Positions 34,071-43,700 of a stretch of 64,000 bases of DNA are shown here, one piece after another. The position numbers were made by a program, and so were the translations under genes. The notes under the pieces were generated by a model that ran no database searches, had not been told where the DNA came from, and was given only the letters and a program-made list of their open reading frames with translations. The stretch is from positions 23,292-87,291 of the forward strand of contig JAKZAN010000173.1 of the NCBI GenBank assembly GCA_023053545.1, written 5' to 3'. The stretch comes from Lepidurus packardi (Eukaryota; Arthropoda; Branchiopoda; Notostraca; Triopsidae). The first letter of the stretch is position 1; the number at the start of each line of letters is the position of its first letter.

Positions 34071-34072
34071 TA

Positions 34073-34270
34073 TGTTGTGTTGAGTCCGAAATTTGGACAC
34101 AACACTTCCTTGTTCTCTTTTGTTTCTGTCAGCTTTCCCCTTTGTTTCCTTTTCTGTTTTTTCCCTTTCTACCTTCCGTTGTAACCTGGGCAGTCTTCCT
34201 CAATACTTCCAACAATACAGTTGTGTTATCGTTTCACAGAAAGAGTGTTTTCGATCAAATATTTACAACA
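34073..34270 (+). repeat. Copia 5' LTR (198 bp)
   Basis: From TGTTGTGTTGAG to TATTTACAACA, TG...CA ends with TGTTGT/ACAACA inverted termini. It also contains an internal inverted pair: TGTTGTGT near the start and ACACAACA about 17 bases on, forming a potential hairpin at the very 5' end. Confidence 0.95.
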
Positions 34271-34286
34271 GGTTATGGGCCCAGAG
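34271..34286 (+). promoter_or_regulatory. Copia primer binding site (internal initiator tRNA-Met)
   Basis: GGTTATGGGCCCAG directly follows the LTR. It matches the anticodon-stem region of initiator tRNA-Met, not its 3' end. Drosophila copia is known to prime from a 5' half of this tRNA, so this element probably does the same. The site also contains an ATG (34275) opening a 26-codon upstream frame that ends at 34355, before the gag-pol ATG. Confidence 0.85.
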
Positions 34287-34371
34287 AAACCCTTGCCAGT
34301 GAAGTTCCCCTTTTACGTGCTAACGCTTGGACTTTCGCGTTTCAAGAGTGATTGAATCTCTGTCCAGAAAT

Positions 34372-37300
34372 ATGGCAGAAGCAAAGTTTCGAATCGAACC
34401 TTTGACTAGGGACAATTATGACACGTGGAAGCTTCAAGCCGAAGCTTTACTGGTAAAGACTGACGGTTGGCAGTATGTGGACGGTTCAAGTGTAAAACCG
34501 GAGCCAACTGAAAATGCTGCTACAATTCGAGCTTGGGAAGTAGGGGACAAAAAGGCAAAAGCTGACCTGATCCTGTGTATAAGTGCGTCCGAACTCAAAC
34601 AAGTGAAAAACTGCAAGACAGCCAGCGAGTTGTGGCTAAAGCTTGAAGTCATTTATCAATCGAAAGGTCCGGCGAGAAAAGCCACCTTGTTGAAGCGCCT
34701 CACCCTGGCTAAGCTGAAAGAAGCCGAAAACGTGAAGAAACACATGGATGAGTTTTTCGACACGGTTGATAAATTGCAAGAAATGGACATTGAAGTTAAC
34801 GATGATCTGTTGTCCATAATGCTTCTGTACAGTTTACCCTGTGCCTTCGACAATTTTCGCTGCGCGATTGAATCACGAGATGAATTACCAAAGCCCGAGG
34901 CTCTGAGGATAAAAATACTGGAGGAATCTCAAGCGAGGAGTAGTCAAGAGGAGGAAGACTCAACGAAAGCCATGTTCGCTAAGCGAGGTAATCGCATGGA
35001 GCGTAGCAAAATAAACCAGAGCGAGAAGCAAGTCAAAGGAGCCAAGTTTAAATGCTACCGTTGTAAGAAACCTGGTCACAGGGCGGCCGAGTGTCTAGCG
35101 CCAAAGCCCGTCACAGATGATCAAGAGGATTCCAACGCAGCTGTTGAATACGCCCTTCACAACGTTTCGAGTCTGCCTGAAAAGAAGTTTTGGTGCCTTG
35201 ATAGTGGAGCGACTTCCCACATGACTTCAGAAACTGGCCGTTTTCTGAACATGAAGCCACTACGCAAAGCTCTGCACCTGCCAAACAATCAGACTGCGGA
35301 AATAACTGGTGTAGGCGACGTGAAGCTTGCAATCGGCGATGGTGTTAACGCGACGTTGTTTCAAGCTCTCCATGTCCCGGAGTTAAAGACGAACCTTATG
35401 TCGGTTGGAAAGATCGTGGACAAAGGCTACGAAGTTGTCTTTAAGCGAGACGCAGCCTACGTTATGGACGAAAATCGCGAAGCAATCTTGGTAGCACACA
35501 GAAAGGGAAATCTCTACTTAGTGGAAAGCGCAAACCTTCTGTCTGAAACGCAGAGCAAGTCCAACATCATGAAGTGGCATGAGCGACTTGGCCATTTGAA
35601 CGGGACACAGTTGCGACAAATGGCGATTCAAAAAAAGGCCTGGGGACTGACTTTTAATAGCCGAGACCTCCTTGACATGTGCGAGACATGTGTGAAGGGA
35701 AAACAGACCCAAACTCCCTTCCCAACCAAGGATCCTAACAACGACCAGCGTTCACCGGATCTCTTGGAAATCGTGCACGCCGATATTTGCGGTCCAATGC
35801 GAACAGGGTCCATTGGAGGGTCTCTGTATTTTGCCGTTTTTGTCGACGATAAGTCCCGTTGGACTGAGGTTCGCTTTTTGCAGAGGAAGAGCGATGTTTT
35901 CGCCGCTTTCAAAATGTACAAAGCTGCAGTTGAAAAGCAAACGGGTAAGAAGATTAAATTCCTGCAAACAGATAATGGCAAAGAGTTTTGCAACAAAGAG
36001 TTCAACGCGTATCTCTCGCTGGAAGGTATACAGCGTAGAACAACAGTTCCGTACACGCCTCAGCAAAACGGTATTGCTGAACGCAAGAATAGAACTTTGC
36101 TCGACGCTGCTCGCTGTATGATGATACAATCGAACTTACCACCGAGATTCTGGGCTGAAGCCATTTCCACTGCAAATTACGTGAGAAATCGTTGCCCATC
36201 GCGAGCGCTATGTGGGGAAACAGCCTACAGAGTGTGGACCGGAAAGAAGCCAACTGTTGCGCATTGTCAGCAGTTTGGATGTTTAGAACTCGCGCTCGAT
36301 AAAAGTCCCACTAAGGACAAATTTGCACCCAGAAGTAAGGAATGCGTATTCGTAGGATATTCGTCTGAAGCGAAAGCTTATCGACTTTGGTCACTGACGG
36401 AGCGGAAAATCATAGTCAGTAGAGACGTCAAATTCCTTAACAAATTTCAAACCGAAGGAAGATATGAAGAGATTCTACAAGATGACCAGTGCGCCACTCG
36501 TGAAGCTTTCAACGAAGAGAAGAGCATTGAGCGCGAAGAGGAAGAGATTGATTTGGAGATTCCAGTAGCCCCGAATAACGAAAGAGCCCGGACTGATAGA
36601 GCCCGGACTGATAGCTCCAGCACGAACCCTGAATCGTTGGTTACGATTAAAAAAAGGAAGATGCCTGGTAGGCCACGTCTAGCAAGAACTGGGAAACCAG
36701 GCAGGCCAACGAAGATCTATAAGCTTGCATCAGTCCCAGCGGAATCGCAAGCTACTGATGAATCTTCAACAAAGATCTATAAGTTTGCATCAGTCCCAGC
36801 GGAATCGCAAGCTACTGATGAATCTTCAACTGAACAACAAGTCAATCTAGTTACGTCCAGTGATCCGCTTAACCTCAAAGAAGCTCTGAACGGAGATAAT
36901 AGCAAGGAGTGGAAAGCAGCAATGCTCGAAGAATTCAAGGCCCACATGGTCAACGGCACGTGGGATTTAGTTGATCGGCAAATCAGTCGGAAACCGCTCG
37001 GAAACCGATTCGTTCTGAAGACGAAGTTCCGTGCAGACGGCCATATTGAAAGAAGAAAAGTTCGCCTTGTAGCTAAAGGATACTCGCAACTCGAAGGAGT
37101 GGATTATCAAGAAACCTTTTCACCCGTCGCTAGAATAGGCTCGATCCGAACCCTAATGGCACTTGCGGTCAAAAAGGGCTTAATTGTTCACCAAATGGAT
37201 GTGGTGACGGCGTTCTTGAACGGGAAGATTGAAGAAGAAGTGTATATGAAAGTTCCTGATGAACTGGAGCCGCTTCTGGAAGAATATGTTTCGAAGGCTG

Positions 37301-38514
37301 ACAGTGAAGTCTCCAACCCTCAACTTTTAAATATTGCCCGAGATTGGCTGCAAAAGCTGAAAGGCGGCAATAAAGTTTGCAAATTGAACAAGGCCCTGTA
37401 TGGTCTGCGACAATCAGGACGCCAGTTGTATTTGCGTTTGGATGAAGAGCTCAAAAAGTTGGGCTTTTCCCCTTTAAAGACTGACAACTGTATCTACACA
37501 AAGACGGTCAACGAAACCATCCAGGTAGTAGCAATTTATGTAGACGACATACTTATTGCAACTAATGACTCGGACGAGATGCAGAAGATCAAGTTGAATC
37601 TTAGCAACAGTTTCCAAATGACAAACCTGGGTAAGATCCATTACTGCTTGGGGATAGAGTTCGAGCAAGACGTTAAAAGGAGAACCATTACCATGAAGCA
37701 GCAGAAGTACGTTGAGTCGTTGTTGCAACGTTTTGAAATGTCCGATTGCAACCCGGTCAGTACACCCATGAACCCTAGCGAAGTTTTGAGAAAGCCACAG
37801 CAAGAAAAAGGGGTGAAAATGGAGTACCCTTACCAGAACCTGATTGGTTGCCTAATGTATCTCGCCGTCTCAACTAGACCGGACATATCATATGCGGTAA
37901 GTGCGTTGAGCCAGTTCAACACCTGTTATGGAGAAGAGCACTGGCGTGCAGCAAAAAGGGTGTTGCGGTATTTGAAAGGAACCCAAAACTTTGGATTGAC
38001 ATATGACGGACGAGACGAAGATGGACTCCAGGGGTTTGTAGATGCAGATTGGGCCAATTGTCCTGATAACAGGAGATCATACACGGGTTACGTGTTTAAA
38101 TTGGCCGGTGCTGCCATAAGTTGGGAGGCTCGGAAACAGAGAACTGTAGCATTATCGTCGACGGAAGCGGAATACATGGCTCTATCAGAAGCGTCGAAAG
38201 AAGCCATTTATTTGCGGAATTTTCTGGCTGAGTTGGATACACCCCAGGGACCGGTCCCCTTGCATAATGATAATCGTGGGGCGGGGGAACTTGTGAAAAA
38301 CCCCGTTTTTCATGCACGCACCAAACATATCGACGTGCGCCATCATTTTATCCGCGAAGTTTTTGAGAGAAACGAGATTCTGCCCGTGAACTGCAGGACA
38401 GAAAAAATGATAGCCGATGCCCTAACCAAAGCACTGCCGGCCCCGAAGCACAACTTTTGCATTGAGGAAATGGGGCTTGGAGACGTGAGTCAAGTTCACG
38501 AAGAAAACATGTGA
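34372..38514 (+). CDS. gag-pol: Copia gag-pol polyprotein, intact (1380 aa)
   Basis: Start ATG at 34372 is the first in frame; the open frame reaches back to a TTG at 34327. Gag comes first (DNYDTWKLQAEALL), with a CX2CX4HX4C knuckle CYRCKKPGHRAAEC at about 228-241. Protease has LDSGATSH near 277. Integrase follows: zinc domain with HERLGH near 402 and CETC, then DDE with HADICGP, TDNGKEF (D at 534) and NGIAERKN. A charged linker precedes reverse transcriptase, which has VRLVAKGY, QMDVVTAFLNG and YVDD at 1056. RNase H has DADWA near 1224, SSTEAEY and a TKHIDVRHHF end. Gag-protease-integrase-RT-RNaseH is the copia order. All catalytic motifs I looked for are present and there is no stop or frameshift. 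This is the one plausibly active gene in the window. Confidence 0.97.
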   Translation: MAEAKFRIEPLTRDNYDTWKLQAEALLVKTDGWQYVDGSSVKPEPTENAATIRAWEVGDKKAKADLILCISASELKQVKNCKTASELWLKLEVIYQSKGPARKATLLKRLTLAKLKEAENVKKHMDEFFDTVDKLQEMDIEVNDDLLSIMLLYSLPCAFDNFRCAIESRDELPKPEALRIKILEESQARSSQEEEDSTKAMFAKRGNRMERSKINQSEKQVKGAKFKCYRCKKPGHRAAECLAPKPVTDDQEDSNAAVEYALHNVSSLPEKKFWCLDSGATSHMTSETGRFLNMKPLRKALHLPNNQTAEITGVGDVKLAIGDGVNATLFQALHVPELKTNLMSVGKIVDKGYEVVFKRDAAYVMDENREAILVAHRKGNLYLVESANLLSETQSKSNIMKWHERLGHLNGTQLRQMAIQKKAWGLTFNSRDLLDMCETCVKGKQTQTPFPTKDPNNDQRSPDLLEIVHADICGPMRTGSIGGSLYFAVFVDDKSRWTEVRFLQRKSDVFAAFKMYKAAVEKQTGKKIKFLQTDNGKEFCNKEFNAYLSLEGIQRRTTVPYTPQQNGIAERKNRTLLDAARCMMIQSNLPPRFWAEAISTANYVRNRCPSRALCGETAYRVWTGKKPTVAHCQQFGCLELALDKSPTKDKFAPRSKECVFVGYSSEAKAYRLWSLTERKIIVSRDVKFLNKFQTEGRYEEILQDDQCATREAFNEEKSIEREEEEIDLEIPVAPNNERARTDRARTDSSSTNPESLVTIKKRKMPGRPRLARTGKPGRPTKIYKLASVPAESQATDESSTKIYKFASVPAESQATDESSTEQQVNLVTSSDPLNLKEALNGDNSKEWKAAMLEEFKAHMVNGTWDLVDRQISRKPLGNRFVLKTKFRADGHIERRKVRLVAKGYSQLEGVDYQETFSPVARIGSIRTLMALAVKKGLIVHQMDVVTAFLNGKIEEEVYMKVPDELEPLLEEYVSKADSEVSNPQLLNIARDWLQKLKGGNKVCKLNKALYGLRQSGRQLYLRLDEELKKLGFSPLKTDNCIYTKTVNETIQVVAIYVDDILIATNDSDEMQKIKLNLSNSFQMTNLGKIHYCLGIEFEQDVKRRTITMKQQKYVESLLQRFEMSDCNPVSTPMNPSEVLRKPQQEKGVKMEYPYQNLIGCLMYLAVSTRPDISYAVSALSQFNTCYGEEHWRAAKRVLRYLKGTQNFGLTYDGRDEDGLQGFVDADWANCPDNRRSYTGYVFKLAGAAISWEARKQRTVALSSTEAEYMALSEASKEAIYLRNFLAELDTPQGPVPLHNDNRGAGELVKNPVFHARTKHIDVRHHFIREVFERNEILPVNCRTEKMIADALTKALPAPKHNFCIEEMGLGDVSQVHEENM
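36712..36831 (+). repeat. 60-bp in-frame tandem duplication in copia integrase-RT linker
   Basis: AAGATCTATAAG begins two adjacent 60-bp copies, encoding two 20-residue repeats (residues 781-820) that differ at one residue (Leu/Phe). Just upstream an RARTD motif is also doubled. The linker is expected to be disordered, so length change there is tolerable. Confidence 0.9.
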
Positions 38515-38537
38515 GCAAGTGAAGTGACCTAAATTTC

Positions 38538-38546
38538 GAGGGGGGG
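38538..38546 (+). promoter_or_regulatory. Copia polypurine tract
   Basis: GAGGGGGGG directly before the 3' LTR and 24 bases after the gag-pol stop, the usual place for plus-strand priming. Confidence 0.85.
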
Positions 38547-38744
38547 TGTTGTGTTGAGTCCGAAATTTGGACACAACACTTCCTTGTTCTCTTTTGTTTC
38601 TGTCAGCTTTCCCCTTTGTTTCCTTTTCTGTTTTTTCCCTTTCTACCTTCCGTTGTAACCTGGGCAGTCTTCCTCAATACTTCCAACAATACAGTTGTGT
38701 TATCGTTTCACAGAAAGAGTGTTTTCGATCAAATATTTACAACA
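38547..38744 (+). repeat. Copia 3' LTR (198 bp)
   Basis: Same length and, read by eye, the same sequence as the 5' LTR. Satellite 2 starts at 38745 with GAATTAAATCAG. Confidence 0.95.
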
Positions 38745-39356
38745 GAATTAAATCAGACCGTAATGAATTAATTAATTCCGTAATGGATTAATTAAGTCCG
38801 TAATGAATTAATTCAGTCCGTAAGGAAATAATTAAGTCCGTAATGAATTAATTGAGTCCGTAAGGAATTATTTCAGTCCCCAAGGAATTAATTCAGTCGG
38901 TAAAGAATTAATTCAGTCCATAAGTAGTTAATTCAGTCCGTAATTAATTAATTCAGTCCGTAAGGAATTAATTCAGTCCGTAACTAATTAATTCAGTAAG
39001 TAAGGAATTCAATCAATCATAAAGAATTAATTCAGTTCGAAGGAATTAATTCAGTCCGTAATGAATTATTTAAGTCCGTAATTAATTAATTCAGTCCGTA
39101 AGGAATTAATTCAGTCCGTAACTAATTAATTCAGTCAGTAAGGAATTAATTCAGTACGAAAGGAATTAATTAAGTCGGTAAGGATTTAATTAAGTCCGTA
39201 ATGAATTAATTAATTCCGTAATGAATTAATTCAGTCCGTAAGGAATTAATTCAGTTTGTAATTAATTAATTCTGTTTGTAATGAATTAATTCAGTCCGTA
39301 AGTAGTTAATTCAGTCCGTAAATAATTAATTCAGTCCGTAAGGAATTAATTAAGTC

Positions 39357-42300
39357 CGTTACTAATTAATTCAGTAAGTAAGGAATTCAATCAATCATAA
39401 AGAACTAATTCAGTCCGTAAGGAATTAATTATGTCGGTAAGGAATTAATTCATTCCGTAAGAAATTATTTATGTCGGTAAGGAATTAAGTCAGTCCGTAA
39501 GGAATTAATTCATTCCGTAAGGAATTAATTCAGTCCGTAAGGAATTAATTCCTTCCGTAAAGAATTAGTCAGTCCGTAAGGAATTAATTCAGTCCGTAAG
39601 GAATTAATTCAGTCCGTAAGGAATTAATTCATTCCGTAAGGAATTAATTCAGTCCGTAAGGAATTAATTCCGTCCGTAAAGAATTAGTTCATTCCGTAAG
39701 GAATTTATTAAGTTCGTAAGGAATTAATTCAGTCCGTAAGGAATTAATTCAGTCCGCAAGGAATTAATTTAGTCCGTAATGAATTAATTAAGTCCGTAAG
39801 GAATTAATTCAGTCCACAAGGAATTAATTCAGTCCGTAAGTAGTTAATTAAGTCCGTAATGAATTAATTTACTGCGTAAGGAAATAATTCAGTTCACAAG
39901 GAATTAATTGAGTCCGTAAGTAGTTAATTCAGTCCGAAATGAATTAATTAATACCGTAACGAATTAATTCAGTCCGTAAGGAATTTATTCAGTAGGTAAG
40001 GAATTAATTTAGTCGGTAAGGATTTAATTAAGTCCGTAATGAATTAATTCAGTCCGTAATGAATTAACTACTTCCGTAAGGACTTAGTTCAGTCCGTAAG
40101 GAAATAATTCAGTCCGTAAGGAAATAATTAAGTCCGTAATGAATTAATTAAGTCCGTAAGAATTTAATTCAGTCCCCAAGGAATTAATTCAGTTTGTAAT
40201 GAATTAATTCAGTTTGTAATGAATTAATTCAGTCCGTAAGTAGTTAATTCAGTCCGTAAATAATTAATTCAGTCCGTAAGGAATTAATTAAGTCCGTAAC
40301 TAATTAATTCAGTAAGTAAGGAATTCAATCAATCAAAAAGAACTAATTCAGTCCGTAAGGAATTAATTCAGTCCGTAAGGAATTAATTCAGTCCGTAGTG
40401 AATTAAGTAAGTCCGTAATTAATTAATTCAGTCCGTAAGGAATTAATTCAGTCCGTAAGGAATTAATTCAGTACGTAAAGAATTAATTCAGTCTGTAAGA
40501 AATTAATTCAGTCTGTAAAGAAATGATTGAGTCCGTAAGGAATTTATTCAGTCCGTAAGGAATTTATTCAGTCCGCAAGGAATTTATTCAGTCCGTAAGG
40601 AATTAATTCAGTCCGTAAGGAATTAATTAAGTCCGTAAGGAATTAATTCAGTCCGTAAGGAATTAATTCAGTCTCTAAGGAACTAATTAAGTACGTAAAG
40701 AATTAATTCATTCCGTAAGGAATTAATTGAGTCCGTAATGAATTAATTAAGTCCAAAGATTTAATAAAGTCGGTAATGAATTAACTAAGTCCGTAGCGAA
40801 TTAAGTAATTCCCTAAGGAATTAATAAAGTCCGTAAGGAATTAATTAAATCCGTAATGAATTAATTAAGTCCGTAAGGAATTAATTAAGTCCGTAATGAA
40901 TTAATTAAGTTCGTAGGGAATTATTTAAGTCCGTAAGGAATTAATTAATTCCGTAAGGAATTAATTAAGTCCGTAATGAATTGATTAATTCGGTAAGGAT
41001 TTAAATAAGTCCGTAATGAATTAATAAAGTCCGTAATGAATTAATTAAGTCCGTAAGGAATTAATTAAGTCCGTAATGAATTAATTAAGTCCGTAATGAA
41101 TTAATTAAGTCCGTAATGAATTAATTAAGTCAGTAGGGAATTAATGAAGTCCGTAATGAATGAATTAAGTCCGTAAGGAATTAATTAAGTCCGTAAGGAA
41201 TTAATTAAGTCCGTAAGGAATTAATTAAGTCCGTAAGGAATTAATTCAGTCCGTAACTAATTAATTCAGTCAGTAAGGAATTAATTCAGTACGTAAGAAA
41301 TTAATTATGCCGGTAAGGATTTAATTAAGTCCATAACGAATTAATTCATTACGTAAGGAATTAATTCATTCCGTAAGGAATTAATTATGTCGGTAAGGAT
41401 TTAATTAAGTCCATAATGAATTAATTCATTCCGTAAGGAATTAATTCAGTCCGTAAGGAATTAATTAAGTCCGTAAGGAGTTAGTTCAGTCCGTAAGGAA
41501 TTAATTCAGTCCGTAAGGTATTAATTCAGTCCGTAAAGAATTAATTCAGTCCCCAAGGAATTAATTCAGTCCGTAAGTATTTAATTCAGTCCGTTATTAA
41601 TTATTTCAGTCCGTAAGGAATTAATTCAGTCCATAAGGAATTAATTCAGTCCGTAAGGAATTTATTCAGTCCGTAAGGAATTAATTCAGTCTGTAAGGAA
41701 ATAATGAAGTCCGTAAGGAATTATGTCAGTCCGTAAGGAATTAATTCAGTCCGTAAGGAATTAATTCAGTACGTAAGGAATTAATTAAGTCGGTAAGGAA
41801 TTAATTAAGTTCGTCAGGAATTAATTCAGTCCATAAGGAGTTAATTCAGTCTGTAAGGAATTAAATCAGGCCGTAAGGAATTTATTCAGTCCGTAAGGAA
41901 TTAATTCTGTCCGTAAGGAATTAATTCAGTCCCCAAGGAATTAATTCAGTCGGTAAAGAATTAATTCAGTCCGTTAGTAGTTAATTCAGTCCGTAAGGAA
42001 TTGAATCAGTATTTGACTAATTAATTCAGTCCGTAAGGAATTAATTAAGTCCGTAATGAATTAATAAAGTTCGTAGGGAATTATTTAAGTCCGTAGTGAA
42101 TTAAATAAGTCCGTAATGGATTAATTAAGTCCGTAAGAAATTAATTAAGTCCGTAAGGAATTAATTGAGTCCGTAATGAATTACTTAAGTTCAAAGATTT
42201 AATAAAGTCCGTAATGAATTAACTAAGTCCGTAGGGAATTAAATAATTCCCTAAGAAATTAATAAAGTTCGTAAGGAATTAATTAAGTCCGTAAGGAATA

Positions 42301-43700
42301 TATTAAGTCCGTAATGAATTAATTAAGTCCGTAATGAATTAATTAAGTCGGTAAGGATTTAAATAAGTCCGTAATGAATTAATAAAGTCCGTAAGGAATT
42401 AATTAAGTCCGTAAGGAATTAATTAAGTCCGTAATGAATTAATTAAGTCCGTAATGAATTAATTAAGTCCGTAACTAATTAATTCAGTAAGTAAGGAATT
42501 CAATCAATCATAAAGAACTAATTCAGTCCGTAAGGAATTAATTATGTCGGTAAGGAATTAATTCATTCCGTAAGAAATTATTTATGTCGGTAAGGAATTA
42601 AGTCAGTCCGTAAGGAATTAATTCATTCCGTAAGGAATTAATTCAGTCCGTAAGGAATTAATTCCTTCCGTAAAGAATTATTTCAGTCCGTAAGGAATTA
42701 ATTCAGTCCGTAAGGAATTAAGTCAGTCCGTAAGGAATTAATTCATTCCGTAAGGAATTAATTCAGTCCGTAAGGAATTAATTCCGTCCGTAAAGAATTA
42801 GTTCATTCCGTAAGGAATTTATTAAGTTCGTAAGGAATTAATTCAGTCCGTAAGGAATTAATTCAGTCCGCAAGGAATTAATTTAGTCCGTAATTAATTA
42901 ATTCAGTCCGTAATGAATAAATTAAGTCCGTAAGCAATTAATTCAGTCCATAAGGAAATAATTAAGTCCGTAATGAATTAATTAAGTCCGTAAGGAATTA
43001 ATTCAGTCCACAAGGAATTAATTCAGTCCGTAAGTAGTTAATTAAGTCCGTAATGAATTAATTTACTGCGTAAGGAAATAATTCAGTTCACAAGGAATTA
43101 ATTGAGTCCGTAAGTAGTTAATTCAGTCCGAAATGAATTAATTAATACCGTAACGAATTAATTCAGTCCGTAAGGAATTTATTCAGTAGGTAAGGAATTA
43201 ATTTAGTCGGTAAGGATTTAATTAAGTCCGTAATGAATTAATTCAGTCCGTAATGAATTAACTACGTCCGTAAGGACTTAGTTCAGTCCGTAAGGAAATA
43301 ATTCAGTCCGTAAGGAAATAATTAAGTCCGTAATGAATTAATTAAGTCCGTAAGAATTTAATTCAGTCCCCAAGGAATTAATTCAGTTTGTAATGAATTA
43401 ATTCAGTTTGTAATGAATTAATTCAGTCCGTAAGTAGTTAATTCAGTCCGTAAATAATTAATTCAGTCCGTAAGGAATTAATTAAGTCCGTAACTAATTA
43501 ATTCAGTAAGTAAGGAATTCAATCAATCATAAAGAACTAATTCAGTCCGTAAGGAATTAATTCAGTCCGTAAGGAATTAATTCAGTCCGTAGTGAATTAA
43601 GTAAGTCCGTAATTAATTAATTCAGTCCGTAAGGAATTAATTCAGTCCGTAAGGAATTAATTCAGTACGTAAAGAATTAAGTCAGTCTGTAAGAAATTAA
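39357..43700. repeat. Satellite 2 higher-order repeat of about 3.1-3.2 kb
   Basis: The marker AGGAATTCAATCAATCATAA followed by the same series of unit variants occurs at 39381 and again at 42494 (offset 3113). A later landmark is offset by 3194 (40321 and 43515), so about four extra units lie in the second copy. Confidence 0.75.

Larger units (their letters stand above)
19088..34072. repeat. Satellite 1 main array (123-bp unit of 11/12-bp subunits)
   Basis: About 15 kb, roughly 120 units. The canonical 123-bp unit is nine 11-bp and two 12-bp subunits. The 11-mers are GAAATTTC plus three bases (ATT, GTT, AAT, CTT, CTC) or variants (GAAATATGCTT, GAAATTTGCTT, GAAATCTTATT, GAAATTACACT). The 12-mers are GTAATTTTACCT. 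GAAATTTC is its own reverse complement. Units differ by substitutions and by whole-subunit gains or losses. One minus-strand frame reads as a 41-residue repeat with segments such as KFQVKLQANFKEIS and KFQCNFNKIS, giving open runs up to 288 codons (31367-30501). There is no promoter or other gene sign. No foreign insertion is seen inside. Confidence 0.95.
34073..38744 (+). mobile_element. Complete Ty1/copia retrotransposon
   Basis: 4.67 kb with 198-bp LTRs that are identical by eye, a copia-type primer site, one uninterrupted gag-pol and a purine tract before the 3' LTR. Everything needed for autonomous movement appears present, and identical LTRs imply a young copy. It stands exactly between satellite 1 (left) and satellite 2 (right). 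The flanking five bases (ATTTA left, GAATT right) do not form a target-site duplication. Confidence 0.95.

Noticed and set aside
1111-34072. Many minus-strand open frames of 60-288 codons in satellite 1 as genes
   Set aside because: They are the same 41-residue repeat read in one stop-free frame of a 123-bp satellite, with no promoter, splice or start context. Listed as a finding, not as CDS.
34093-34351. Short plus-strand frames in the copia LTR and leader (also 38567-38791)
   Set aside because: They are LTR sequence; the copy at 38567 runs into satellite. Only the 26-codon frame at 34275 is noted, as a possible upstream frame.
34434-38317. Minus-strand frames across the copia gag-pol
   Set aside because: Antisense shadows of the polyprotein.
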